Below are positions 21,880-33,900 of a stretch of DNA of 64,000 nt, piece by piece. A program made the translations under genes and the position numbers. Positions within the stretch are counted from its first letter, which is position 1; each line of letters opens with the position of its first letter. The DNA is from Theristus sp. LFF4_11 (taxonomy: Eukaryota; Nematoda; Chromadorea; Monhysterida; Xyalidae). The notes under the pieces were generated by a model. The model ran no database searches. It was given only the letters and a program-made list of their open reading frames with translations, and was not told the DNA's origin. The stretch is taken from contig JASANC010005327.1 in assembly GCA_030248135.1 (NCBI GenBank), forward strand, positions 19,736 through 83,735. The letters run 5' to 3'.

Positions 21880-24800
21880 ATGGACGCTGCTTATGCAATG
21901 TTGAACCAGCCACAAAACGATTGGCAACGCCGTGTAGTGGTGATTTGCAGTTGTGTAGCCGTTGGATTGTTGGCTGCATTTGGCATCCATGGATTTGTTA
22001 CCGTCGTCATCGGTGTACTCTTTCTGATTGCTGGGTTAGTTGTTGTTGTTTTTTGTTTTATGGTAGTATTGACTATTGACGTTTGCTTTGCTTCCATTTT
22101 CATTTTTCAAAAGTTATTTATGACTGACGTGTGAGAGAACTGTTGAACTTAATTAAAAATGTGACTGACTCCTTTTCATTAGTCTGTCCATTCTGTTAGT
22201 CAAGTCAAAACTTTTTTGTCAGTTTGTTTCAAAAAAAGATCTCCATTCTCGAACACTGATCTCCATTTTTTGATGCTGTTTTTGTTTTGCAGAGCACTGC
22301 TTGTGCTGTTCAAGAACGGCTGCGAACGCTCAAAAGAGCTTCTTGAGGAGTTCAATAGTTTCGAAGCACGCTTTCCGTGTGGACTGAAAAGGGTGAGCCG
22401 TGAGAGGGCTTGATAAATAAAAATCTTCAATTTTGCTTGCCACAAAGAGGCGTCGTTCTCGATTCTTGTTTCGTTTAAATTTCTGTGTTACATTTCAGTT
22501 TCTTGGCAAATCCGAAGATAAATCGCATTTGTATGACAAGTTGACCGGTTCGCCGCAGCTGGATCCGATCCTTGAAGAAGTTTGTGCAAAATCCCGTATT
22601 TTCATAGCAAAACCGAATTACTATTTTTATGCAAATGATTCAGATCATCTCATACTCGTTGCGTGACTTTATCGATTCGTGGTATTGTCTGATCAGTAAT
22701 GATGAGTCGTTCAAAGACAATGTTCGAGTGTCGGCGCATCGATCCGTTGCCGTCATTGCAGCTTGGTGAGTTATCGAGTTGTCAGAACGTCCTTTCTTCA
22801 ATCAACACCATTGTAGATTTCAAGTAGCGAGAGAGTGGCGATTTAGTGGACTGGCGAACAACCAAGATTACAGGAAAAAGTATCACATTATATAGGATAT
22901 TACGGATAATTACACATAATTACAGCTAGATAATTACGATAATCGCCCATCATTAACTTGTTGGTGTCCAAAATTCATTTTTTTCTGATTGAGATATTTT
23001 AGCATGAGACCAATGAAATTCATGTTCAGTGTTCATTATTTCTCACTGCACAAGCCAGGTAACAACTCAATTTTTTTTTGCACGGCAGCATGCGTCGCGT
23101 CGACTGGGTGCCCCTTCTGACGCAGCACATCGTCGACGACTTCGCCTCGCACATTCGCCTGTATCGCAAAGCGAACGAACGATTTCGCGCTGAAAAGTCG
23201 AAAAACCGCCGCGAAACGATTTCTTCTGTCTCGTCGATAGATAGTAAGCTCTGATCCTCTGAACTGTTGTCGGGAATCTGTAATTTTCGGAATGATTTTA
23301 ACTACTCGGAATCAAACTTTATCGGCTGGTCGTATTAGCGGCATCAAAATGTCAGACTAACAAGTTTCAAAAAAGACAGCAGAGGTACAAGCTTTTCTAA
23401 ATCGTGCTGCTGAGCGTTTGAAGTAGTGCTGCATCACATCGTCAATCACAGGTACGCTGACAGACGCAAAAGACGCCGACCGCTTGGAATCTCATTTCTT
23501 TGATCTCGAACTCGAAATGGACAAGACTTACTGTCGGGATCTGGTCTCAACGACCGAGCAGTATGAATTTGGTGCGCTTCTTCTTGGTCATCTTATTTCT
23601 TTGTTTGGAACTAAATACGTGACAAGTGTTTGTTGTGCAAGTTTCAGCGTACCTCCGTGATTTATCCGATATTCTGTTGTACCTGTTGATTCCACCGGAA
23701 GACTTCCGCTGTCGGCCTATCCGATTCATACTCAGAGTTAGCCCACTGGTTGTTTTCTGTAGTTTTCCGCTTTTCAAGCCTTTTCTTTTTGCAATTTTGT
23801 AGGAAGCCCTCGTGAATCGTATCTTTCTGCCCGTGCTAGCACTGTTCTCAAATCCGGACTATCTGAATCAAATTATCGTCTGGTTGGTAAGTGAAAACGC
23901 CAATGGATTTGGTCGATTTTGTGAGCGAATCAAATCAAGCAGCCATTTTAGGATGTTCTAATGACAAACAACTCAATTCGTTATGCAGCTTGCCGATGTG
24001 CCAATGAGCCCTGAGGATTTTTTGATGATAATCAGCGCAAGCAGGCACGTCGCTGAATTGGAAAGCGTCAAGGAAGCAGTCGCTCAAGAGATGCACGTGC
24101 AGCGATCTAAGGACACTGGCGGAGAAGACGGTAAACTTTGTGATTGGGCTTGTGCCGTGTGGTGGCCGCAACTGTTCTCGTGATTTCTGGTTTTTCTCCT
24201 CTGAAATTTCTACTGACTTCCATTGATCTGAGATCTTTTAACCTGAAAACTGACCTCACCCTTAGCCAGACAGGTGCATGGGAGCCATTTTCATCCCTGT
24301 TCTTAGTAGGTAGCCAAACTGGCCAAAAAGGTGATACTTGCTGTTTTCATGTTTTGGAGTGCGGTTGATAAAAATGGATGATTTGTTCAACTGATTGCTC
24401 AAAGTTTGGGCTACCCTGGTGGATGATGCCTGTGCTTGTTCCACTGCGAGTTCCATACGGCCGTCATGCCTGTTCCATGTTGGTCCTTGGAACATGCATA
24501 CAGGCTCCCGTGCATGTCTGCCCTTGGCACAACTTTTTCTACAAATTTGCAGAAATTCATCTTTTCGTAATTTCACGATTTTCAGATTCGGCAATCAAAC
24601 AAAAATTGAGCAGCCTTGGCTACGTGCTAACAGTGGTCAACAGGCGAATCAAACTACTAACGTACTCGGCACTGGACAGCTCTGATGTGGCGGTTAGTGT
24701 TTATGGGCCATAGTCTGTTTTGCAAAATCTTTTGTTTTTCTTTCATGAAGTTTTGAATGATATGGATTATTTGGTCTCGTCAAAATGAGGTTTTTGTGAA

Positions 24801-27800
24801 AATGTTTGTCATTATTTTGCAGTTGTTAGAGCAACCGGAGGAGCCAGCATTGCGCGAGCTGCCACTCAGCTTTGTGCTCAGCAACAGTCTCGCGTTGACT
24901 TATTTCATTGGTCGGTGATTTTTCACTTTGGACACCTAAAATTTCGATCGTTGTTTCTGAAATCTGAAAGTCTGTTTCTGTTGTGTCGTTGCAGATTTCC
25001 TGCAAACTGTCGACGGTCAAGGGTACATCTATTTGTATCTGGCGATTGAGGTAGTTTTTTTCTAGCAATGTTGTTAATTAGCTATTTGTGTGCATTCATT
25101 TTTGTTTTGTTTTAGGGTTTCCGAGTCAGTGCCGAACACCAGTTGGCCGATGCTCATTTAATTCGAGTAACCAAAGGAGGCGCCATTGATCCGCAGATCC
25201 TGGAAAACATCAGAGAGGCAGCGCAGTCGCTCTACAAGCAGTATCTCGCCAAGGATGTCAGTTATTTGTTGTGGTTGTTTTTTTATTCATTGGCACAAAT
25301 GACTGGATGCAGTGCCTCGCTCGCCTGCCTTTATACCAACAGCTTTGTAAACTGTTTTTGATTTGTAAAGCGGAATATAGCTGAGAGTAAAGTATTCTTT
25401 GTCATGCAAATTTAGTTCGGCCATTGGGGTTTTTCTTTTTTCAGGCCGAGTTGGCAGTGAGCATCGATGAGGCGATTGTGAGACAAGTGTGCCAACGCAT
25501 CAGAACAGAACAGCCGTCAGACTCGTGGTTTGACGATGTGCAGTTGAAAGTAAAGTTTACACATTAGAAGTGTTTCTGTAACTTGAGTCGACTGTTTGAC
25601 TTGGACTAATAAACTCAAAATTGACAACCAACTGATCATCAGGTAATCGAGTTGCTCGAAAAGGACCTTCGTTACTTTCCGGCCTTCAAGGCACACCCGC
25701 TCTACTTTCGCATGTTGTCCGAGCTCTCGCTGCCTGATCCGACCGCAAACGGCCAATCGCCTTTCGTCGAAGACTTCGAATCTGCGTCCGGATCCGGCGA
25801 AAATGGTAAAATGGTTTCGTTTTGGTTTATTTTCAGCGTATCGCTGGCTGGCTTATTTTTGCGTTACGTTTAACGTAAACGCTTCATCAGATTACCAATT
25901 TTTGCATTTTTTGTCATCATTTTCTTGAAACTTACAGCAATTGAGCTGCCTGATGCTGGCGAGACACCATTGCAAGAAGATGACTTGTTGACCATCAGCA
26001 ACGCATTGAATGGCAACTTCAACCAACGTTTGACCGCCTATATCCACAGTATTGGTGTGTTTTGTAGTTAATTCCATGAAAAACACAGTTGCTGTTGCTG
26101 GTGGATAGCAATGAAGGTCGGCACGATTTTACTGCGACTTTCGTGACGTGATGTTGTGAAAGTTATTTTTCTCTGATTGAGAAGTTATGCGATGCATGTT
26201 AGAAGGAAGGTGGATGCGGGTCAAATCATTGTGATGCGGGACAAATGCAGCAAGATCAAGTGCACGGTAGAGAGTGGTGGTGGCGCAGATTGTTACCAAT
26301 CGCACGTGTATGCCAGGCATCGGCCGAGACAGCGGGCGTGCGTTTGCGTTGTACAACATTCGTGTGGGGCGGGAGCTGGCTGACGGCAGGGTGTTGGCTG
26401 CGTGGAACGTTCTCAGACGATACTCAGACTTTCACTCGTTGAATAATCTCGTTGAATCAAAGGTGATCACTTACTTAACTGAATATTTGCTGACAATGGA
26501 AAAAATTCTTGCTCCCATTTCGGTTTAAAATGATGCTCTGTGTTTTCAGTACCCCAACTTAGCCAGTTTGCCGTTTCCGGGCAAGAAAACATTCAACAAC
26601 CTTAACCAGGACTTCCTCGAGAAACGCAAACGAGCGCTCAATAATTATCTCAATGTGAGTGTGTTTTCATATGCTTTTGCTTGTTTGCAGCTGTTTGCTG
26701 TTCTCGTGTTCGTAACATTCGAATATTGTGCCAACATTGCAGACCGTTCTTCACCCGGATGTCATTCGTGACAACGCCGGTCTAGAGCAGATTGTGGTCG
26801 ACTTTGTGTGCAGCAAAGATTTTGTTGGTGATCGTGGCACCATTGGCAAGAAGGTGATGCTTGTGTGCAGTTGTGTTCATGTCATGTTTCGCAGTGGTTT
26901 TACAGCCGGTGCTTTGTCTACAAGACCAGTTGGTGCCAGTGAACGACGTGTGTGTTTGCACTTATCAGATGATGTCATTTGTGAACCCGATTCGCACGGG
27001 CGTTCGCGCGTTTGGTGACGCCGTTACGTCCGTTCCGGAGACGGTCTTTGACGGGGTGGCCAAAGTGGGCGAGGGCGTCGGAAAGATGACGAAAAGCATC
27101 ATTGGGGTTGGTGGTGGTTTGGCGGTTTCCGTTGAATTGCTGTTGCTGAACAAGTTGTATGTGTGTGTCCATCCGAGCATTCACAGCAGCTCAGCTGCAC
27201 AGTGTTGGCAGTGCACTAAGAGGCGTTTGTTTGCAGCAAGGCCCGGTTGCTGCCGGTGCGCTGGGCGCTGGCATCGAGCGGCATCGGCGTTCGTCGGCAC
27301 TGATGACGCCGAGTCCATTCGAGGGCAGGGTCGGTGCTGAACTGAACGACGCCAATGAAACGGACACCATTCCGTTTCGAATAGTGTTGCTCTTTATGGA
27401 CGACGTGTTTGGTGAGTTCGGGCTTCATGGTCAGCTAACAAAATGGGTTTTGGTATTTTGTTTGTTTGGCATTTTTGGCGGCATATGAGTAACTATTGTC
27501 AACTGTGCGTGTCTCCGAGGATTGTTATGTACCGATGAAGTGTTCCGCGGTGCCAAAACGACACTAGCAAGTCGTATTAAAAAAGGCAATCACAACAATT
27601 TAGTGCAACCAGTTTGCAAAACAGCTGTACTCTGAAATACCTGTGGGCTCTGTTGTGTCAGCTGTGGCGGCCTCGATTTGCAGGTATGCGCCATCGCAAC
27701 CAATGGTTTCGCCGTCGTATGGTTGCGTTCGTCCGTCAGTTTGTGCACGCCACTCTCGGCTCGTCGCTGAATCGTAAAATCATCGATTTTGTCTCATGGC

Positions 27801-28598
27801 TAACCAGCGAGGAACAGGTGGCCGCATATTTGAAGTCGTTCAAGTGAGTTTGTAATTGACGTTGCGAAGTTCTATTATAGATAATGACTGTTTATGGTTA
27901 ATTGTGTTTATAATTATAACTGATGTTTTGAAAGCTTGGTTTGTTACCTTTAACAGACAAGGCCCAATGTAACGTTGAACCTGCAAAGAAATCGTATCAT
28001 AAATGCCGGTTGACGAATGTTTGACTGTGTCGCTGCATTCTCATTCGTGTCTTCCAGAAACGCAATCTGGCCAAACGGTCAACTGGCCGACGAAATCTGT
28101 GAAAGGCCGGAAAACATTCAGATGCGCGCTCGCGTGGTCGCCAAAGTGAAACTGCTCGCTGTTTTGCCTGGTTCGGTTTTTTGCTTTAAAAAATTTATAG
28201 AGTATGCAGTTTCATAACTGGATCCAATGACGTTTTGTTGATTGGCTGCTTTCAAAAGTGAATGGCGTCACCGATTGATTGGTTGATTGAACATTTGACT
28301 TTCAACTGTTTCAATTTTGCACATCAGTCGCTCAAATTGTCATTTTACAGACGAACTTCGTCTATTCATCGGCAACGAAACATCGCGCGAGGGCGCCGAG
28401 CTTGTATTCGCAGCGTTGCAGCACGCGCATTTGAACCGTCGTCTACTGTACGTACTCCTGGAACGACTGTTGCTGACCGTATTCCCAGAGAATCGCTTCG
28501 ATCAGATCCTGCCCAGGTTGCACTCGAAGTCGCCAAGATGCCAGCCGGCCTCGCCCAACCACCGGTCACCTGTCACACCAGTGCCAAGGAAATTGTGA
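21880..28598 (+). CDS. SNX13: SNX13-type sorting nexin (PXA-RGS-PX-nexin C)
   Basis: Twenty-four exons join without a phase error and give about 1,020 residues (human 968): 21880-22034, 22293-22392, 22499-22579, 22644-22765, 23089-23243, 23452-23571, 23648-23736, 23803-23886, 23989-24130, 24586-24692, 24823-24910, 24995-25050, 25116-25256, 25445-25549, 25643-25805, 25938-26054, about 26275-26462, 26550-26654, 26743-26853, 26969-27106, 27237-27411, 27684-27843, 28058-28170, 28351-28598. Domains in order: hydrophobic N-terminal hairpin (~20-60), PXA (~112-350, with LLIPPEDFRCRPIRFILREA), RGS (~385-570), PX (~608-743, with RRYSDFH and PGKKTFNN), nexin C (~847-1000, with AIWPNGQLADE). SNX13 is an ER-anchored protein that binds phosphoinositides and works at ER-endosome or lipid-droplet contacts. 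Start of exon 17 is the least certain boundary. Confidence 0.95.
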
Positions 28599-30953
28599 AC
28601 AAAAAAACTGGTTTAGATAGTGATGCAGGCATCATCGGATTTTTTTTAAACCTGATGAAAAAAAGCGTTTTGCACAATGGTAATATTGTCATCAACCACG
28701 ACGCGATACGACCGCAATAGAATTGCCCGCATATTTTTGTTTTCTGTTTTTCCTTATTCCATTGAACTGTTTGGAGACACCGCTGTGGTTGCTATTCCAA
28801 CTGAGATTATTTTTTGGCAGATTTCAGAACAAGGACTTGTTTTCGTAATCTCTATTCGACTGGTATAAAATAGAGAAATGTTTTATGTATAAATTTAACT
28901 GTGCTTGCAGACTGAATTTTGTTATCAGTTTCAAATCAGCTTTCTGCTGTTCCGTCTCACTTTTATAGTCCCACGTGCTTGACTTAATTTAGCTCACGTG
29001 TTTGAAAAAAATTTTTTGGATGTCCCATCTCACGGATCGACTACGATTCTAAACACTTAGTTGAAAAAGTACAGGGTGAGCCAAAAACTGCACGATAAGA
29101 ATCACCCATAACTTCTCTTTTTGTGTATGAAAGTTTGGACGTATTGATCTGCCTTATAATGAATGCTAAACGGAATAGCGAAACCCCGATATTATTGAAT
29201 TTTCGCGCCAAATACAGTACGCTGTGCTTAGCGCACGTCCACGTGTCCACCACTCAGCCAGCACTCAAGAAGATGTTTCAGCTTTCTGTTGTGAATTTTT
29301 GTTTCTTTTCTTTCAAAAAGGACAATTGCTGATTTTCTGCTGATGATGACGAGATTGGCTACCAGAGCCCGTTTTTCTGTTTTCTAGTTTCACAGAAATT
29401 CGCGTGCTGCTCATTCGATTTTCACAAAATACAGGAAAACCAGAAGTAATCGTTGGCTTGGCTGCTGCAACAAACAAACAATGATTTCAAAGAAAATTGT
29501 GCCAGCAAAAATATCAAGAAACGAGTCCTGCGTTGTCTTTTTGAAAGAAAAGAAACAAAAATTCACAGCAGAAAGCTGAATCATCTCCTTAAGCGCTGAT
29601 TGGTGAACGTTAGCTAAGCGCAGCGTACTGTATTGGGCGCGAAAAGTCAATTTTTTGTGTTTTCACTATTTCGTTTTGCATTCATTATGGGGGAACAATT
29701 CGTATGAAATTTTAACATGAAAAATGAGAAGTTATCTGTTTAGCTTGGTTAAAATTTACCCCAAACCATCTATCTACCCGTTGGCGAGCTATAGCCGATT
29801 CTTATCGTGTAGCTTTTTGGATCACTTCTTATTGAAGCTTCTTTAGTTTTATAGTTGTTGATGTTTATTATAGTTTTACTCCTTTTGAATCATGGCACTT
29901 TGAATGTTTTACAACTTTTATGTTTTTTAGTTTTTCAACTTTCTTCCCTTCCACGGTTCTTATTTTGTATTTTTGCACAGTTCACAGTTGCTTTCATTAT
30001 TGCGCCAAGCTTTGGAAGACCGATATGAGTGTATTCAACTTGTTAGACCGTCTGCATCTTTTCATTATTTGGTGTTTTTAGATGCTTCACCCATGCTCCC
30101 GTCTTTACTACCGTCGTTGTTTTTGATACAGTGTTTTTTTGTATATGGCTGTGTTCGAGATTTCGTGATTTGTTGTGTGCGTTTTTTTGTCATTTGCCAT
30201 TCTTACGGTTCTGTGATTTCTAGTGTTGTCATTCTAGTGTTTTTGTGGTTGTCATCACTGTTACTTTATTGTCTCTGGTATTTTTTGTTTTTGTTTTTTT
30301 TGCTTTGCCCTTTTCGTTATCGTCATTTTTATTCATGTTTTTTATTGATAAATGTACACAGGTGGTTGTGTTTCGCTGTATTTGATGCCGATTAATACTT
30401 GTTCCGGTATTGTTTAGTGAGGTATTAATTGGAAGGAACAGTTTTTTAAACCAACCAGTCAGGGAGTTAGTTAAAATTTTCCCAACCCAGTTGTGTTCTG
30501 GTGGTTTGACAAAGCATTTTATTTGAGTTCTTGATTGAACTGAAATTGAGTACCGTGTATTTGTGTTTATTAAGTTAAATGAACGTTTTTGGGAGTGATT
30601 TTTTTGTTGTCGTTTGATGATCCTTGCTGGTAACAACGAAATTATTCGTTATAATCTCTTTATACTTTTTGTACTCTATTGTACTTTGATGAATCCAGTC
30701 TGTTTGACCATAATTTATTTCAGTTAGCTTTAAAAACTTCAATCTATTACTTTTTGTAGCTGTTTGTTGTTTATTATTAAAAACTATTCCATGTAGCATG
30801 TTAATATGATCAAGTAATAAAATAAGCGAATAAGCTTGGCGTTGGCTTGTTTTGCCGAAAGCTATTAGTTCTGTGTAGAACTGTAAAAACTGATATCTTC
30901 GATTTTTTAAAGTGATGAAAAAGCAAAAAAACTAAAATGTCTTCCAGCTGAAA
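28599..30953. other. Intergenic region dominated by an inverted repeat
   Basis: About 2.35 kb between SNX13 and VPS16. The main structure is the large inverted repeat at 29,073-29,822 (listed separately). The remaining DNA is T-rich. Open frames around 29,970-30,400 are hydrophobic only because of the T-rich base composition and I do not support them as genes. Confidence 0.5.
29073..29822. mobile_element. Large imperfect inverted repeat, mariner/MITE-like
   Basis: The left arm (about 29,073-29,330, starting GGGTGAGCCAAAAACTGCAC and CACGATAAGAATC) pairs with the right arm (about 29,500-29,822, ending GATTCTTATCGTGTAGCTTTTTGG). The inner ends are the most similar: CAGCTTTCTGTTGTGAATTT on the left is matched by the reversed copy near 29,560. 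The loop is about 170 bp. Arms carry several indels. The outer CAGGGTGAGCCAAAA motif resembles ends of Tc1/mariner-class elements. No transposase frame is present. Confidence 0.65.
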
Positions 30954-33900
30954 ATGGCTACTTACTACGCGGAATGGAGTGCTCTGGACAACGTTTATTT
31001 TCGGTCAGTTTACTATATTTTTCACTTTGTTTGCTGCAAAAAGTTTAGCGTCTAATCAAACTCCTAATCAATCTTTCGATCCCAGTAATGTGACGGTTTG
31101 TTCACCGATGAAATGGGCCAATGAGCTTGGAGATGGCGACCAACGTCCGGTATTGACTGGCTGTGCGTTTGGTGGACCAATTGGCACGTGAATGAGTTGT
31201 TTGTTGTCAATTTCACACAGTTTTAGAGAACGTTTTGATGCCTTTTTGTTTGGTTGCCCGTGCATACGACAACCCTGTTGCAAAAGTGATAACTTTGTTG
31301 TTGATTTGCAGCAATCTGGTGTCGTGGCGATGTTGGCACACGAAGGCGCTTGTTGACGTTGACCACGGCATCCGGCCAGGTGATTCGCAGGATACAGGTG
31401 AGAACAGTTGAGTTCGGTGGGAAATATAAAAAACGTTTTCTAAACTTTGCAAAAAAGGCGGAAAAAGACATTTTGTACTACCGAATTTATTCTGTGCAGC
31501 ATATTTTTTTGCTTGACATGCGAAGTTGTTTTGTTTGAAGCATGCCCAGTGTTGTTATGTGTTTCAATGGTTTTTCCAGTGGGACCACGGCGACCTGTTG
31601 AGCGTGTTCTGGTCTTGTGCCGAAGACTTGCTGTGCGTACAGACGGACGGCCGTGTGCTCGTGTACTCAATGTTCGGCCAAATGCGCAACACTGCCAACT
31701 TTGCAATGGGAAATGTGCGCAAGCAGTTTTTTGTTGAAATAAATTGGCTGACTGGCTGCTTTCAGGCTGGAAGTGATGCAAATGCGATTGGTACCATTTG
31801 TACGTTTTGAATACAGCCAGCTGATTGGTCATATTGTGTTTTGATTTTGATGTCAATCGATGCATACCGTCGAGATGAATGTACGAAAGGCGACACTGTA
31901 ACGCTTCAGAACATGGCTTTCACGTAAAAGATACGGCATGAATTGCTAGCACACACAGGAGGCGCAGGAGACCAAGGTGGTGGACTGTCGTGATTTTGAA
32001 ACTCCCGGAGGCACTGGTCTCGCGGTGCTCACTGCGATGCACCGTGTGTTTGTCGTCAACAACGTCTACAATCCACGCATTTGGCGGACACCTGAACTGC
32101 ACAGTACGCACCCGCAGTCGACTTTTAAGGAACTTTGTCATTGTTGCAGTCTAAGTCTGATTTCCTTGAGTTGTTGACGCAAAAAAAATGTTGCAGGAAA
32201 ATCCGAGCCTCCAAGTTGTTGGTTGGCATTCTCGCGTGAACGCACAATCAGAGTGATATACGTCATATGCACTGAAATCTTTGTTTTAACCCAGGGTCAT
32301 GCTGAAAATGTGGTTAGTGTTTTTCAATAAGTATTTCACAATTCGAGCATAAAAAAACCTAAAATTTTTCAAAAACCAGGACCGCTAAATAAATTCAGGA
32401 GCAAACAACTCAACCCCATTTAAAAAGTTAGACGGCAATATATCAAAACTTTAGAAACCCGAAACGCGCACACAGCCGCAGGCATACACGGAAATCGCAG
32501 TTGCTCCGAGCACTGCTCGCATTGCACTGCTTGGGGACCACAATCTGATACACGTGTTCAGCACTGACTTCAAGGTTGGCGCTCATTCATCAATGACGTT
32601 TTTCTCTGTTTTTTCTTCTTTTTTCGTCAGTGAACCTGAATTGTGTCCAGCGAACCAGTTATCACTTTCCATCTACCGCCAGGAAACAATCGGTGAGTTC
32701 TCAATTCGCAGCACGGGCGTTCTGCCGCGGGGTCTGTATTGGTGAGTCGTCAACAAAGCGCTGGCAGTCCTCAAATTCGTATTTAACCAATTTTTTTAAT
32801 TGTAGGTGCGGTGACGATGCGGTTGCAACGCTGTGCGACCACGGACACACCGTGAATCTGTACGCACCGAAAACTGGCGCCCATCTGCCGTTCTGCATGG
32901 ACCAGCCGGTGCACGTGGTGGCCGAGGTCGATGGCCTGAGACTGTGCTCCACGCACAACACTGAGTTCGTCGCGAAAGTGCCTGGTTGGTGCGACATTCG
33001 CTGTTTTATAGCTTTCGAACAGTTTCATTCACTGGTTCGATTCACTTGCTCACTCTAAGCATGCTCGTTGTGATTAGCTGCCTCGGGCTGGTGACGCAAC
33101 TGGTGCTGTGGCTTGACAAGCTGGCGTGGCTGACTGTAATGTGCATCAGCCCAATCAATGATTGCATGAGACCATTAACTCAGCAACTGCGGTTCTCACA
33201 ACACTGAAGTGAACTGACATTGTGTACAAGAAAGCTGTTTTTGTTGAACGTTTTCAGACTCGGTGTGTGCAATCTACCAAGTTGCATCCGCAGCGCCCGG
33301 TGCCATGCTGCTGTTGGCCAGTGAAAAGTACAAGGTGCGCTGAGGTTTCCTCAAATAAAATCGTAAAAAATACAATTAAAAGTAAATAAATTCATCACCA
33401 AAAAACGCGAAAGTCACTGATTTTTCAGTCTGGAAGTCACACGACCTATTTCTACTTGCGGCAAGAATTGAAGGATCGTCTCGAAGACGCAGTGAAGCAG
33501 TGCATTGAGGCTGCTGGGCACGAGTTCAACGTTGACAGCCAACGTAATTTGCTGGAGGTGACCGAAAATTTCATTTTCCAGTAAACAAATTGCGAACAAC
33601 GATAAGACTGAGTGGTTATATTATAGAAATATCAAAAAGTGTAATGTTAATCGCAGGCGGCCTCGTTCGGCAAGACGTTCCAAACGGACATGGACGCGAG
33701 TGGCTTCGTGAGCATGTGCCGTGTCGTGCGGGTCCTGAACGCTGTCAGAGACGGCAACTTTGGTATACTCTTGAGCTACGCACAGTAAGTCATTAGCTTC
33801 CTGAAAATGACAGTTCCGAACACTTTTGTTTTTAATAACGAAAATCGCTGGCTTCATGACATCTTCTACCCATTAAGATAACTCAGTCAACTAAACAGTA

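Noticed and set aside
29973..30395. 140-codon hydrophobic frame resembling a membrane protein
   Set aside because: It is made of T-rich simple sequence with no splice signals or family match.
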